The notes: generated by a model from the sequence alone, not told the origin. 64,000 nucleotides of DNA from Alviniconcha marisindica (GCA_018857735.1 JABMCL010000106.1:777501-841500); one strand, 5' to 3'. Positions 12,031 to 24,361 are shown, counted from the stretch's first letter. Translations and numbers: made by a program.

Positions 12031-12990
12031 GTGAGTTATGAGTTAGCAGTGCTGTCATGCTTCCCTTTGTGGATTGATAGTGCTGTCACGCTTCCTTCTG
12101 TCAGTTAGCAGTGCTGTCACGCTTCCTTCTTTCTGTTAGCAGTGCTGTCACGCTTCCTTCTGTGAGTTAGCAGTGCTGTCATGCTTCCTTCTGTGAGTTA
12201 GCAGTGCTGTCATGCTTCCTTCTGTGAGTTAGCAGTGCTGTCATGCTTCCTTCCATGGAGTGATAGTGCTGTCATGGTTCCTTCTGTGAGTTAGCAGTGG
12301 CGTCATGCTTCCTTCTGTGAGTTAGCAGTGCTGTCATGCTTCCTTCTGTGAGTTAGCAGTGCTGTCATGCTTCCTTCTGTGAGTTAGCAGTGCTGTCATG
12401 CTTCCTTCCATGGAGTGATAGTGCTGTCATGGTTCCTTCTGTGAGTTAGCAGTGCTGTCATGCTTCCTTCTGTGAGTTAGCAGTGCTGTCATGCTTCCTT
12501 CTGTGTGTTAGCAGTGCTGTCATTGTTCTCTCTGTGAGTTAGTGCTGTCATTCTTTTTATGAGTTAGCAGTGCTAGCTGTCACACTTCCTTTTGTCAGTT
12601 AGTAGTGCTGTCATGGTTCTGTCTGTGAGTTGGCAGGGCTGTCATGGTCCTGTCTGTGAGTTGGCAGGGCTGTCATGGTCCTGTCTGTGAGTTAGCAGGG
12701 CTGTCATGGTTCTGTCTGTGAGTTAGCAGGGCTGTCATGGTTCTGTCTGTGAGTTAGCAGGGCTGTCATGGTCTGTCTGTAGTTAGCATGCGTCATGGTT
12801 CTTCCTGTGAGTTAGCAGTGCCGTCACGGTTCTTCCTGTGAGTTAGCAGTGCCGTCATGGTTCTTCCTGTGAGTTAGCAGTGCCGTCATGGTTCTTCCTG
12901 TGAGTTAGCAGTGCCGTCATGGTTCTTCCTGTGAGTTAGCAGTGCCGTCACGGTTCTTCCTGTGAGTTAGCAGTGCCGTCGTCTTTCCTT
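12015..12990 (+). repeat. Donor-anchored minisatellite after exon w3
   Basis: About 28 copies of a ~31 bp unit: TTCCTTCTGTGAGTTAGCAG plus TGCTGTCATGC. The first copy is the exon end and donor itself (GGTTCCTTCC|GTGAGTTA), so the last ~12 coding bases are part of the repeat. Later copies drift to TGGTTCTGTC and TTCTTCC variants but keep GTGAGTTAGCAG. Confidence 0.93.
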
Positions 12991-13213
12991 CTGCGAGTGA
13001 GCAATGCTGTCATCTTTTCCTTTCATGAGTTGAAAGTGGCTTTTGAGTTGACTTTCACTTTGCTTGCTACTGCTGCTCGCACATGCCTGTCAGACCACTG
13101 AGTAGAAGGAGAGACAAGGTGACACCAGTCAGACATGGAGGAGAGAGAGTGAATTGGGCTAGTTGATTTAGTGCAGCATATTTTATTCAGCATGCCTGTT
13201 TGGGACTGTTTTT

Positions 13214-13262
13214 TGCCCTGACCTAACCATAATGGTTGACTGGGCGTAAAACATCAAGTGAA
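13214..13262 (-). repeat. ~60 bp dispersed element (GTGTTTTACGCCCAGTC type), minus strand
   Basis: Contains CATAATGGTTGACTGGGCGT, the reverse complement of the core seen at 21693, 33801 and 54041. Lies between two minisatellites of intron w3/w4. Confidence 0.7.
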
Positions 13263-13469
13263 TTACCTGGGACAGTTTGAGTGTTGTTGTATGCATACGT
13301 CATATTGGAGTTTATAATTGTTTGAAGACGACAGCAACTTGTAATAATGTAATGCACTGTGAGCTCGCGTTTCTTTCATGGGGTGTAGTACTGTGCACAA
13401 GTTATCAATATTAGTACTGCTAAGTTTAGAAGGGAAATAGTGAAAATCAACAGATGCGGTCAAAAATGA

Positions 13470-14087
13470 CTGCTCCACACCAATGTTTATGGTGCTTCAC
13501 ACACCATACCAGCATTGCATGGCAGTGTTTATGGTGTTTCACACACCGCATCAGCATTCCACACCAGTGTTTATGGTGTTCCGCACACTGCACCAGCATT
13601 CCACACCAGTGTTTGTGGTGTTTTGCACACTGCACCAGCATTCCACACTAGTGTTTATGGTGTTTCACACACCATACCAGCATTGCATGCCAGTATTTAT
13701 GGTGTTTCACACACTATACCAGCATTCCACCCCAGTGTTTATGTGTTTCGCACACCACACAGCATTCCACACCAGTGTTTATGGTGTTTCGCACATCGCA
13801 CCATCATTCCACACCAGTGTTTATGGTGTTTTGCACACTGCACCAGCATTCCACACCAGTGTTTATGGTGTTTCACACACCATATCAGCATTGCAAGCCA
13901 GTGTTTATGGTGTTTCGCACACCGCACCAGCATTCCACACCAGTGTTTATGGCATTCCACACACCGCACCAGCATTCCACACCAGTGTTTATGGTGTTCT
14001 GCACACCGCACCAGCATTCCACACCAGTGTTTATGGTGTTCCACACACCACGCCAGCATTTCACACCAGTGTTTATGGTGTACCCAG
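13470..14087 (+). repeat. 42 bp minisatellite ending at the acceptor of exon w4
   Basis: About 14 copies of a unit with CAGCATTCCACACCAGTGTT and TATGGTGTTTCACACACC. The last copy becomes GTTTATGGTGTACCCAG, the acceptor of w4. Because 42 is divisible by 3 the array is open in several frames on both strands, one of them in phase with w4. Confidence 0.93.
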
Positions 14088-14281
14088 GTGCTGTCCTCGG
14101 TGTACTTCTTGGTGTTCCTGGTGCTGGGTGTCATGTGGGCCTGCTACCAGTCGCTGGGCATCCGCTTCTCCTACTTCCGCATCATGCTGCTGCTGTACAC
14201 TGGTTGCCACATCCTGATTCTCTACCTCTACCAGTTCCAGTTCTTTCAGGACGTGCTGCCCAAGGATGACCTGGTGGCCAG
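14088..14281 (+). CDS. Piezo: Piezo exon w4
   Basis: Acceptor GGTGTACCCAG with a poor pyrimidine tract; donor GTGAGT. Starts in phase 0 and ends with two bases of an Arg codon. It reads SSVYFLVFLVLGVMWAC, then FRIMLLLYTGCHILILYLY, then the amphipathic QFQFFQDVLPKDDLVA. This matches Piezo SSVYLLLFLALCTWWAC, the GHLICLYCYQ helix and the following LPP...AR linker. The preceding 42 bp repeat array is open in the same frame and runs right up to the acceptor, so retention of that stretch would not shift the frame. Confidence 0.93.
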
Positions 14282-14379
14282 GTGAGTGCACGTACCTGTG
14301 TTTTTTCTCAGCTTTGCCGATGCCAGGCTGCATGAAGCGGGCCTGGCATGTGGATGTTGCAATGAAATGCTTTCTGATA

Positions 14380-14680
14380 GTATAATGTCATTAAGTAGAT
14401 TTAATTCCTCTGCAGTTGTTTGTTTGAGGATGTTGTTCCTCCGGTGGAGTTTATGTACCTTGTATTGGCTTGCGTGCCAGGTGAGAGTTACTGTGAAATG
14501 ATAGCATAATGTCGTTAAGTAGACTGAACTCCTCTGCAGTTGTTTGTTTGAGGATGTACCTCTGGTGGAGTTTATATACCTTATATTTACTCGCATGCCA
14601 GGTGAGAGTTACTGCAGGCGACAGGTCTTCATTGTTGTGTTTGTGTGATGTCTTTCAAGCGCTGACTAACCCCCTTGTTT
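14380..14680 (+). repeat. Arm of fold-back element, tandemly doubled
   Basis: Two ~120 bp copies with TCTGCAGTTGTTTGTTTGAG, GTGGAGTTTAT and GCCAGGTGAGAGTTACTG, followed by an end similar to GCGCTGACTAAC..CTTGTTTGTTGA. This is the right arm of the element at 44748-45033. Confidence 0.75.
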
Positions 14681-14899
14681 GTTGATTCTGTTTGTTGTCT
14701 GTTAGCATTTCTCAGCTAAAGCCCTGAGGTTCACGCAACATCTGCGCACACGTTAACAATCTCAAGCACTGGCAGCTGTACCATTGTTTGGACACGTGAA
14801 AATACTGCGCACACTTGCAGGAATGGGTGGCACTGCTCTTGCAGCTGCTGTGCCGTACCCGGGTGTGAGCGACCGTTGATCACTGCTGGTGTGACTCGC

Positions 14900-16385
14900 A
14901 GTTGCACAGCTAGGACACAGTTATTTATTGATCAGAGTGACTGTTTATTGATCACTGTAGCTGTGAGGACACAGAGTGTATAACACAGCTATTGATCAGA
15001 GTGATTGATTATCGATCACTGTAGTTGTGAGGACACAGAGTGTATAACACAGCTATTGATCAGAGTGATTGATTATTGATCACTGTAGTTGTGAGGACAC
15101 AGAGTGTATAACACAGCTATTGATCAGAGTGATTGATTATCGATCACTGTAGTTGTGAGGACACAGACTGTAGAACACAGTTATTGATCAGAGTGATTGA
15201 TTATTGATCACTGTAGTTGTGAGGACACAGAGTGTATAACACAGCTATTGATCAGAGTGATTGATTATTGATCGTTGTTGTTGAGAGGACACAGAGTGTA
15301 TAACACAGCTATTGATCAGTGTGATTGATTATTGATCACTGTAGTTGTGAGGACACAGACTGTAGAACACAGCTATTGATCAGAGTGATTGATTATTGAT
15401 CGTTGTTGTTGTGAGGACACAAGAGTGTCGGTAGAGTTCAGCTATCGATCAGAGTGATTGATTATTGATCACTGCAGTTGTGAGGACACAGATTGTAGAA
15501 CACAGCTATTGATCAGAGTGATTGATTATTGATCAATGTAGTTGTGAGGACACAAACTGTAGAACACAGCTATTGCTCAGAGTGATTGATTATTGATCAT
15601 TGTAGTTGTGAGGACACAGAGTGTAGAACACAGCTATTGATCAGAGTGATTGATTATTGATCACTGTAGTTGTGAGGACACAGACTGTAGAACACAGCTA
15701 TTGATCAGAGTGATTGATTATCGATCACTGTAGTTGTGAGGACACAAGAGTGTCGGTAGAGTTCAGCTATCGATCAGAGTGATTGATTATTGATCACTGC
15801 AGTTGTGAGGACACAGATTGTAGAACACAGCTATTGATCAGAGTGATTGATTATTGATCAATGTAGTTGTGCGGACACAAACTGTAGAACACAGCTATTG
15901 CTCAGAGTGATTGATTATTGATCATTGTAGTTGTGAGAACACAGCTATTGATCAGTGATTGATTATTGATCATTGTAGTTGTGAGGACACAAACTGTAGA
16001 ACACAGCTATTAATCAGAGTGATTGATTATTGATCACTGTAGCTGTGAGGACACAAACTGTAGAACACAGCTATTAATCAGAGTGATTGATTATTGATCA
16101 TTGTAGTGGCAAGGACACAAGAGTGTCAGAAGACTGCAACTATTAATCATTGTGATTGAATATTGATCACTGTAGTTGTGAGGACACAGACTGTAGAACA
16201 CAGCTAGAGTGCAACTATTGATCATTGTGATTGATTATTGATTGTTGTTGTGAGGACACAGCTATTGATCAGAGCAACAGATTATTGATCATTGTAGTTG
16301 CAGGAACACTGTGTCAGCAGAGTGCAGCTATTGGTCAGAGCAACTGATATTGATCACTGTAGTTGTGAGGACACAAACTGTTAGC
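14900..16385. repeat. Minisatellite, ~64 bp unit, intron w4/w5
   Basis: About 22 copies. The unit has TAGTTGTGAGGACACAGA, GAACACAGCTATTGATCAG and GTGATTGATTATTGATCACT, rich in GATC and TGATCA palindromes. A higher-order block (from about 15420 and again 15740) repeats several units with the same GAGTGTCGGTAGAGTTCAG variant. Confidence 0.93.
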
Positions 16386-16934
16386 TAGGCGTTTACAGTT
16401 CAAGGTCTTCCAGATCTGAATAAAGTGCGTCAACAATTAAATACTTGCTTGTTTGTGGGGTTTTTGGTTGTTGTTTTTTACACTTCAGCATAAACTTAGA
16501 AAAGAAATTTTTCAGAGTGACTGATTATTGGTCACCATTGTTGTCAGGACACAGACTGTCAGTAGAACACAACTATTGATCGGTGTGATTGATCATTGTT
16601 GATGCAAGGACACTGATTCTTACTAAAAGCACAACTGCTTGGCATGATAGATTAGAATTGCTGTGAGGGGAGATTATTTATAGAACCCAGCTATTGATCA
16701 GCGTGATTGGGTAGTGTGGTTCCCTCCCCTTGGCAGTGAAACGTCCCAGCTCTTTGGGCCCTCCAGCGATGGGAGAATTAACTGCGGCATTGACTACTGT
16801 TTTATGTTTCCGGCCCTCAGGGAGGTGGGGACTTTATGACTCTCCAATAGGGTCTCCATGCACCAGAAGCTTGTCTTGGTTCCATGGGTGGTTTTCAAAG
16901 GGAGCAGTGGTTATTGCCCAGGAGATGTAGTTCA

Positions 16935-17455
<521 letters not shown>

Positions 17456-17593
17456 CCCATTAGTGAAAAGAACTCTTAGTTAATGAATTTTTAGTCCGAG
17501 TTACAGTAGAATCACCAGCAGAAATGAATACCTGTGGAATCAGGGGAAGAGAAATGCAGGTGCAGACAGTTGAACTGTGACTGTGTGTTGCAG

Positions 17594-17753
17594 GGTCCTG
17601 GGTCTGACGGGGGTCTTTCAGACGCATTGCAACCAAGTGTACGCCTTGAACTTTTACCCGAACATCAGGTGGATGTTGCTTGTCAACCCGGGCATCCTTC
17701 TGCTCCTCTACTGGGTCCTAGCCTTTGAGACACGCTACTGGTTCCAGACCAAG
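17594..17753 (+). CDS. Piezo: Piezo exon w5
   Basis: Acceptor GTGTGTTGCAG; donor GTGAGG. One base completes the Arg codon from w4 and the exon ends in phase 0. It reads RVLGLTGVFQTHCNQVYAL, then the helix WMLLVNPGILLLLYWVLAF and the polar end ETRYWFQTK. Vertebrate Piezo has RVLGLKDF... with a cysteine, followed by a PGVLLLL helix. The donor plus the next ~90 bp is repeated three times downstream. Confidence 0.93.
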
Positions 17754-18030
17754 GTGAGGCTGGCTTCAGAATATAGCCACTTATGCTTAACCTGCTGCCA
17801 GGAATTTATTCCTTTTCCTAATATCTACCCTCCCGAAGTGAGGCTGGCTTCTGAGTAGGTCAGAATATAGCCACATATGTTTAACCTGCTGCCAGATATT
17901 TTTTCCTTGTCCTAATATCTACCCTCCCAAGGTGAAGCTGGCTTCTGAGTAGGTCAGGATGTAGCCATGTATGCTTAACCAACTGCCAGGAATTTCTTCC
18001 TTGTCCTAATATCTACTCTCCCAGTCTGTT
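17751..18030 (+). repeat. Donor-anchored triplicate after exon w5
   Basis: Three ~93 bp copies. The first begins at the donor itself (AAG|GTGAGGCTGGCTTC); the others begin CGAAGTGAGGCTGGCTTCTG (17836) and CAAGGTGAAGCTGGCTTCTG (17928). Each continues with TAACC.GCTGCCAG and CCTAATATCTAC.CTCCC. Confidence 0.88.
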
Positions 18031-18229
18031 CGGCATCATTTTTTTTTCTCCAGACCCGCCCCGTACTTTTTAACTGTGTTGGCCCACAGAATAAAATAGG
18101 TAACATGCTAAGGTCCTTGTGCATGTGACAGAGCCCATGTCACCTTTCTGTAAGCGAAGTGGAAACACAGCGAGTATGTAACAGTAGGAGAATGATCAAG
18201 GTGATGATTGTGGCTATATTCCTAATGTA

Positions 18230-18620
18230 GGAGAGATGATTGTGGCCACACTCCGAGCATCGCTTTCCAGCACCATCCTCCAAACTCTGCCAGATTTAGT
18301 TACACCACTGAAGGGGCACTCTTTATCTCCGCGCAGCTGTCCAGCGACGCGGTCAGCAACCTCTGAAAGGTTTGGGTACTGATAAGACTGTGGAAGCAGC
18401 CTAGTGCCTAAGCACGCACGTAAACATGAGATGCATCCACCCCGGGTAAAAAAAGAAGTTCCGTCTCGATTCAAACAATTTTGCTTTCATTTGAGCTGGC
18501 GTATGCAACATAGTCAGTTATAAAACAAACATCTGATATAATTAGAGTTGTTTGTAACAAACTTACTACTGTTTGAGCACCAACAAAAAAACTGCTCATG
18601 CGCTGACATTTTTTTTGACC
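18230..18620 (+). repeat. Dispersed element, copy 1 of an inverted pair
   Basis: Contains CCTCCAAACTCTGCCAGATT, GAAGGGGCACTCTTTATCTC and GAGCACCAACAAAAAAACTG. All appear in reverse complement at 47735-48215. Roughly 80 percent identity by eye. Confidence 0.85.
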
Positions 18621-18735
18621 CTATGGCATAACTAAATATGGCAGTGGTTGAAGGAAGGATGTGGTAAACCAGTGCTTGGAGTTTGGATTGTGGCTATACT
18701 CCTAATGGAAGAAGAAAAATGTGGTGCTGTTGCAG

Positions 18736-18828
18736 GATCTACCTCCAGAAGAGATGATGGAAGGCTGCCTGCTCACTGGCGAGAGCCGGCGCAAAAAGCG
18801 CAAGCACCGGTCAAATGTTGAGCGTCAG
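18736..18828 (+). CDS. Piezo: Piezo exon w6 (basic cytoplasmic loop)
   Basis: Acceptor CTGTTGCAG; donor GTACCC. It is 93 nt and phase 0 at both ends. It encodes 31 hydrophilic residues: an acidic start DLPPEEMMEGCLL, then SRRKKRKHRSNVERQ. No helix. It sits where animal Piezo has a long variable cytoplasmic loop. Phase symmetry makes it a possible cassette exon. Confidence 0.8.
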
Positions 18829-19279
18829 GTACCCGCTAACATGGATCTGGACGAGGTTTGGTGGAATTATGTCCCCTTCGGCTGGTGCACGCTCTTTTGT
18901 GCATATGTGTATGCGCTGTTGTAGCATGCTTCGGTATTGTCAGAAGTGTCTCCTTACCCCTGGCTGGTAGATCTGAACAAAGAAAAACAGCATCCACACC
19001 CACAACACGTAGTGGCATCTCACAGGCTTTGGTGTTTTTGGACACAACTAACCCTTTCTAACCAGCTTGCCACCAATTCTGTGCAGCCTTCGAGTACCAG
19101 CAGTTAGACGGGCTACGTTTTGCAAGTCTTCAGCGGTGATGGAAGATTTTGCGCCTGGTGGGCTTTGAGCAGGGTTTTGAGATTTGACTGCTTTCTTGCT
19201 GTACTTTTGTTGAAATCTCTCGCAAGGAATAAGAGTGAGGTAGAAGTGTCTGTTGTCCAAAGTCTTTTGAAGGGGTGTG

Positions 19280-19740
19280 GGAGGAGGGGGGGGGGGGGGG
19301 GGTAGGGATCAGGCTTACTGGAGAGTAGATGGTAAACTGTGGTGGCACCCCCCACTCCCACTCTCCTTCTCTTACTATGACCAGCCCCCATTTGCCCCCC
19401 CCCCCCCCCACCCCCACCTCTTCCCCCTCTTCTTACTTGCCCCCCCCCCCCACCAAAAAAAAAAACAACACACACACACACAAACAAACACACCTTTCCA
19501 CTCTCCTCTTAGCTTGCCCACCCCACTTTCTGTCCCCCCCTCCCCCAACACACACACACACCTCTTCCACCTCCGTGGTTGCTGTCCTGCCGCCCCACCT
19601 TCTGCCCCCCCCCCCCCCCCACTTCTCCCTCTCCTCCCCCCCCAACCTCTCCTTCCCACTCTCCTTCTCTTACCTTGCCCCATCACATCCTTCAACCCCC
19701 ATCTTCCTTCGCTTTCTTTGCCTCCCGATGTCCACTTCAG
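19280..19740 (+). repeat. G run then C/T-rich pyrimidine tract
   Basis: G run 19287-19302 followed from 19345 by nearly 400 bp of C-rich pyrimidines with several C runs over 12 bp. The tract ends in CCACTTCAG at 19740, an acceptor-like site. Confidence 0.9.
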
Positions 19741-19904
19741 CCACAGCCACAGGTACTGAAGCAGAACTTGTCAAAACAAAAAAGAACGGGGATGAGGGGC
19801 ACGCCTCCGCATCAGTAGCAACAGCGACAGCATGTCCACGCTCAGGCTGCAGGGAATTTAAGCAGGCATCGATGTTGTGACATGGTCCAGGTTAGATGAC
19901 TGTC

Positions 19905-21075
19905 CAAACTGCATGACCACCTCAGAGCTTACCTGGTAGTTGTTATACCCACATGTCAGGTAGTCTGAGGCCGTGGCCACCTGGGAGCTTACCTGGTAGA
20001 TATACCCACATGTCAGGTAGTCTGAAGCTTTGGCTGCCTCAGAGCTTACCTGGTAGATATATCCACATGTCGGATAGTCTGAGGCTTTGACCACCTCAGA
20101 GCTTACCTGGTAGATATACCCACCTGTCAGGTATTCTGAGACCTTGGCCACCTCAGAGCTTACCTGGTAGATGTACCCACCTGTCAGGTATTCTGAGACC
20201 TTGGCCACCTCAGAGCTTACCTGGTAGATATACCCACCTGTCAGGTATTCTGAGACCTTGGCCACCTCAGAGCTTACCTGGTAGATATACCCACATGTCA
20301 GGTAGTCTGAGGCTTTGACCACCTCAGAGCTTGCCTGGTAGTTATACCCATATGTCAGGTAGTCTTAGGCTGTGGCCACCTCAGAGCTTACCTGGTAGAT
20401 ATACCCACGTCAGGTAGTCTGAGGCTGTGGCCACCGCAGAGCTTACCTGGTAGTTATTCCCACATGTCAGGTACTCAGAGGCCTTGGTCACCTCAGAGCT
20501 TACCTGGTGGTTATTCCCACATGTCAGGTAGTCTGAGGCCTTGGTCACCTCAGAGCTTACCTGGTAGTTATTCCCACATGTCAGGTAGTCTGAGGCCTTG
20601 ACCACCTCAGAACTTACCTGGTAGTTGTTATACCCACATGTCAGGTAGTCTGAGGCTGTGGCTGCCTCAGAGCTTACCTGGTGTCAGCTTACCCATGTGT
20701 CAGATTTTCTGGTCGAGACCACCATTATGTTTACCTGGTAAATACCCATGCATCAACCACAGGCCATGGCTGCATGAGCTTACCTGGTAAATACACATAA
20801 TATACCTGGTAAATACCCATGCGTCAGCCACAGGCCTTGGCTGCATGAGCTTACCCGGTAAATACCCATAACTTTACCTGGTAAATACCCATGTGTCAGC
20901 CACAGGACTTGGCTGCATGAGCTTACCTGGTAAACACCCATAGCTTATCTGGTAAATAACCATGCATCAGCCACAGGCCTTATCTGCATGAGCTTACCTG
21001 GTAAATACCCATAGCTTACCTGGTAAATACCCATGTGTCAGCTACAGGCCTTGGCCGTTCAAATGCCCATGCGTC
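19905..21075 (-). repeat. 57 bp minisatellite with a diverged tail
   Basis: About 14 copies to 20690 with CCTCAGAGCTTACCTGGTAG and ACCCACATGTCAGGTAGTCT, then a diverged ~45 bp form (CTTACCTGGTAAATACCCAT) to about 21060. Each unit reads CCAGGTAAGC on the minus strand, an ideal donor sequence in antisense. Confidence 0.93.
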
Positions 21076-21692
21076 AGATAATAATCTGGTCAAGACCACA
21101 GCCATGTTTATCTGTTGAATGAACATTTGTCAGCTGTAGGCCTTGACCCCCAAGGGCAGTACATGTGTAGACTTTGCATTCCACATGGCCATGGGTCCGG
21201 CTTGTCAGCATAGCTTTGAATCGTGGGTAAGCAGCAGACCATGACCTCATCGCATACAGGTTTTGGGGGCGTTGCATGAACACTGCTGATGCTGGCTAAT
21301 TAACGGATGTGGATGGAACCAAAGGTTTGAGTTTGCCCCTCCTGGACCAGGTGTTTCTGTCGAGGTGTTCTTGTGACTGGCTGTGTTGTTGTTGTTGTGG
21401 TGGTTTTGTTGCATAGTGATTTCATGTGTGTGTGTGTGTGTTAGAAAAACAAACCAAAACTGACCCCCCCTGATGCATGGTACTAACACAGTGTCAATGT
21501 GTTGTCGTCACTGGCTGTTGTTTTAGACCTTGCTGTACTTCTTGTGTCCCGATAACCATTCTCGAGACATCTTGCCAATACATGTATGTGTGTATATATA
21601 TATATATACTTAATAGCATGTGAATATTCTCTTACTGTCACCTAAGATTTATCCTTAATTTGGGGGATGGTGTAGGGGGGGACAGGGGTGGG

Positions 21693-21753
21693 TAAGTAAG
21701 TAAGCAAAGTGGTGTTTTACGCCCAGTCAACCAGTGTGGTTATATCAGGGCGA
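21693..21753 (+). repeat. ~60 bp dispersed element (TAAGTAAGTAAG / CGCCCAGTC)
   Basis: TAAGTAAGTAAGCAAAGTGG, GTTTTACGCCCAGTCAACC, TTATATCAGGGCGA. Same layout as the copies at 33801 and 54041. Recurrent in one gene, so likely a common short interspersed element. 21080-21690 and 21754-22085 otherwise show only short TA runs (21595, 21955-21990). Confidence 0.85.
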
Positions 21754-22344
21754 GGGTGGGGGTGAACGACTGATTGAGTGATTGATCAGTTGATGGAATT
21801 ACCGATCAGGTCAGTGATTAAGTGATCTTCAGCACACTGAGAATGAAAAACCGAATCCGATGTCACACTGTCCTTTAGGAAGTGGGAGGGGTTGCTAAGC
21901 GATAGTTTTAAGCTGCTTAGTTTCTGTCATCATTCATTTTGTGTTGGAATGCATATATATATATTTATATATATATATATATATATATAAAGTAATGGGC
22001 TGGTCAGTTTATTGACTTAGAACTTGGCCGAGGAAAGTTGTGAATGGTTCTTCTTTTTTCCCCCTGCTTGACTGATTTTCTTTTGTGTTTACACGCAGTT
22101 GGTCTGTGTTTACACGCAGTTGGTCTGGGTGGAATATAAATTATGTTGCATTCTATGCCAGCGCTGTTTGCTTGTCTCTGTGCTTGAATTGCACTGTGCT
22201 CAGTGCCCTGTTTGCCTCAGTGGCACGTACTGTGTTCAGAGCCAAAGTGGTAGTCGTTGTCGTTGCCTTGCGCGGGTTGGAGCACACTGCGTTCAGTGTC
22301 TAAATGGTAGTTTGTCACCACGGTGGTTGTGGACTGAAGCACAC

Positions 22345-22775
22345 GCTGCATTCAGAATCCGATTTGCCTTGGTAACTGGAGTGTGCTGAGTTCAAAACCT
22401 GTGCACCGATTTGCCTTGGTAGCTGGAGTGTGCTGAGTTCAGAACCTGTGCACCGATTTGCCTTGGTAGCTGGAGTGTGCTGAGTTCAGAACCTGTGCAC
22501 CGATTTGCCTTGGTAGCTGGAGTGTGCTGAGTTCAGAACCTGTGCACCGATTTGCCTTGGTAGCTGGAGTGTGCTGAGTTCAGAACCTGTGCACCGATTT
22601 GCCTTGGTAGCTGGAGTGTGCTGAGTTCAGAACCTGTGCACCGATTTGCCTTGGTAGCTGGAGTGTGCTGAGTTCAGAACCTGTGCACCGATTTGCCTTG
22701 GTAGCTGGAGTGTGCTGAGTTCAGAACCTGTGCGCCGATTTGCCTTGGTAGCTGGAGTGTGTTGAGTTCTGCCCG
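22345..22775. repeat. 47 bp minisatellite, highly uniform
   Basis: About nine copies of a unit with TTTGCCTTGGTAGCTGGAGT, GTGCTGAGTTCAGAACC and TGTGCACCGA; inner copies are identical, suggesting recent amplification. Confidence 0.95.
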
Positions 22776-22779
22776 GCTT

Positions 22780-23130
22780 TGTGACTCAGTTTGTGTTGCG
22801 GTCGTTTGTCTGTCTGTGCTGTTGTTTAGCTTTGTTGTCATTTTGCTTGTTTGTACAAACCTCTTAAAAGCTCCATTGAAAAGAAAATGGTAGGAGGGTG
22901 GTCGGTGTTTGTTTCAGTGGTTTGTGGCTGTTTTTAATTTCACTGCATATTTCGTGGTTTTGGTGTGGAGTTTTCTGTTGTCATAATACTACTACTGATA
23001 ATGATAGCAGTCATTTTCTATGGCATGAGATATCCCCCAAGAGAAGGGTGAGTGTACTGCACTTCACAAAATCATATCAAACACACAATAAAATATTAAC
23101 CTCAGAAATCATAAATATAATACAGTATTC
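22780..23130. other. Intron sequence without recognised feature
   Basis: T-rich ordinary sequence; no exon-like frame or repeat unit noticed. Confidence 0.5.
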
Positions 23131-23134
23131 TTGA

Positions 23135-23227
23135 CATATGCGCACACACGCATGCATGCATGCAAGCATGCACGTAAGTACACATACATGCACGCACGCA
23201 CACACACACGCACGCTCTGTCTCTCTC

Positions 23228-23269
<42 letters not shown>

Positions 23270-23307
23270 CACGCTCTCTCTCCTCTCTCTCCCTTCTCTC
23301 TCTTCTC

Positions 23308-23338
<31 letters not shown>

Positions 23339-23353
23339 ACATGCGCACACACA

Positions 23354-23386
<33 letters not shown>

Positions 23387-23405
23387 ACATTCACTCACAC
23401 GTGCA
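23135..23405. repeat. CA and CT microsatellites
   Basis: GCATGCA/CA runs alternating with CTCTCT runs. The following 23410-24340 holds ordinary sequence without a recognised gene, apart from a short TA run near 24040. Confidence 0.93.
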
Positions 23406-24361
23406 AGTAATGAATACCAGTACAGAAGACAGAAGATATGCTCCATCTTGGATGAGCCTAAGGTGCTGACGAAAACAAAATTGAATTGCTGAACAGCAGG
23501 TGCATGCTCCGTCTTCTTAACAGAAGAGAAGATTGCTGTACATAACGCAGCAGCATCTGTGTTCCTTTTTTGTTGTAAAAGTTTATGATGTTTAAATGCA
23601 GACAAAACCATCGGAAAGGATAGTCGCCATTGACTGGATGGTCACTTGAATAAGGCCAGCGAACGTAAGCATTGTGATTGCCACTTCCTCTTTTTTTGTG
23701 AGGTGTCATACAAAGTGTTGTTCTTTTGTGGACAGTGGGCGATTGAGACGCCACGTCGCTGCATTGATAGTGAGGTATCGTATAGTCGGGATGGAGATGC
23801 ATCAGCATGGTTTGCCGTGAAATTTCTAACACAGAACCAGCCAATTTTGCGTTGCAGTTTCCGTACAGAAAAGCATGGAATGCACTGAACTTTCAAGTCA
23901 GGACCAGCAAGTTTGGTTATAGCTCTTTAGTAGGGTGCAGCACAGAACTGAGTTTCTGTGGAGTTTGGAGCACAGTGGTTTTGAATTGTGTTCACCTGCG
24001 ATTGTGTTCTTTGTGTGAGCAGTTTACCAACATTTTTGTATATATATATATATATTTAGACATTTCTTGGAAGAGGCATGCAGAAGTTTGCTGAGACAGT
24101 AGGGCAGGTATTTTGAAGTGGCATGGTCTGTTTAGAATGTAACAGTTAGTGGACAGGACTGTGCTCCCTCCTTCTGTTGAGGCTGGACATGAGTCTGGCA
24201 AAGGCTGAAACAGGCATGTGGATGTGGTACTGTATATAGCTCGACAGCAGAGCCTCTTCCTCTTTCCCCACCTGAGCGCTTGTGCTGAGAGCAAAGCATG
24301 CCGTCTTGACCGAACCTCCTGTAAAAATCTGAAACCAGAATGACTGCTAGCGTTCTAAAAC

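Noticed and set aside
19858..20605. Minus-strand 19-residue repeat frame (YLTCGYIYQVSSEV)
   Set aside because: 57 bp minisatellite; frame breaks where units diverge, no initiation or domain evidence.
23458..23896. Minus-strand frames of 84-128 codons
   Set aside because: No recognisable domain, no codon pattern and no splice context; ordinary intron sequence by eye.
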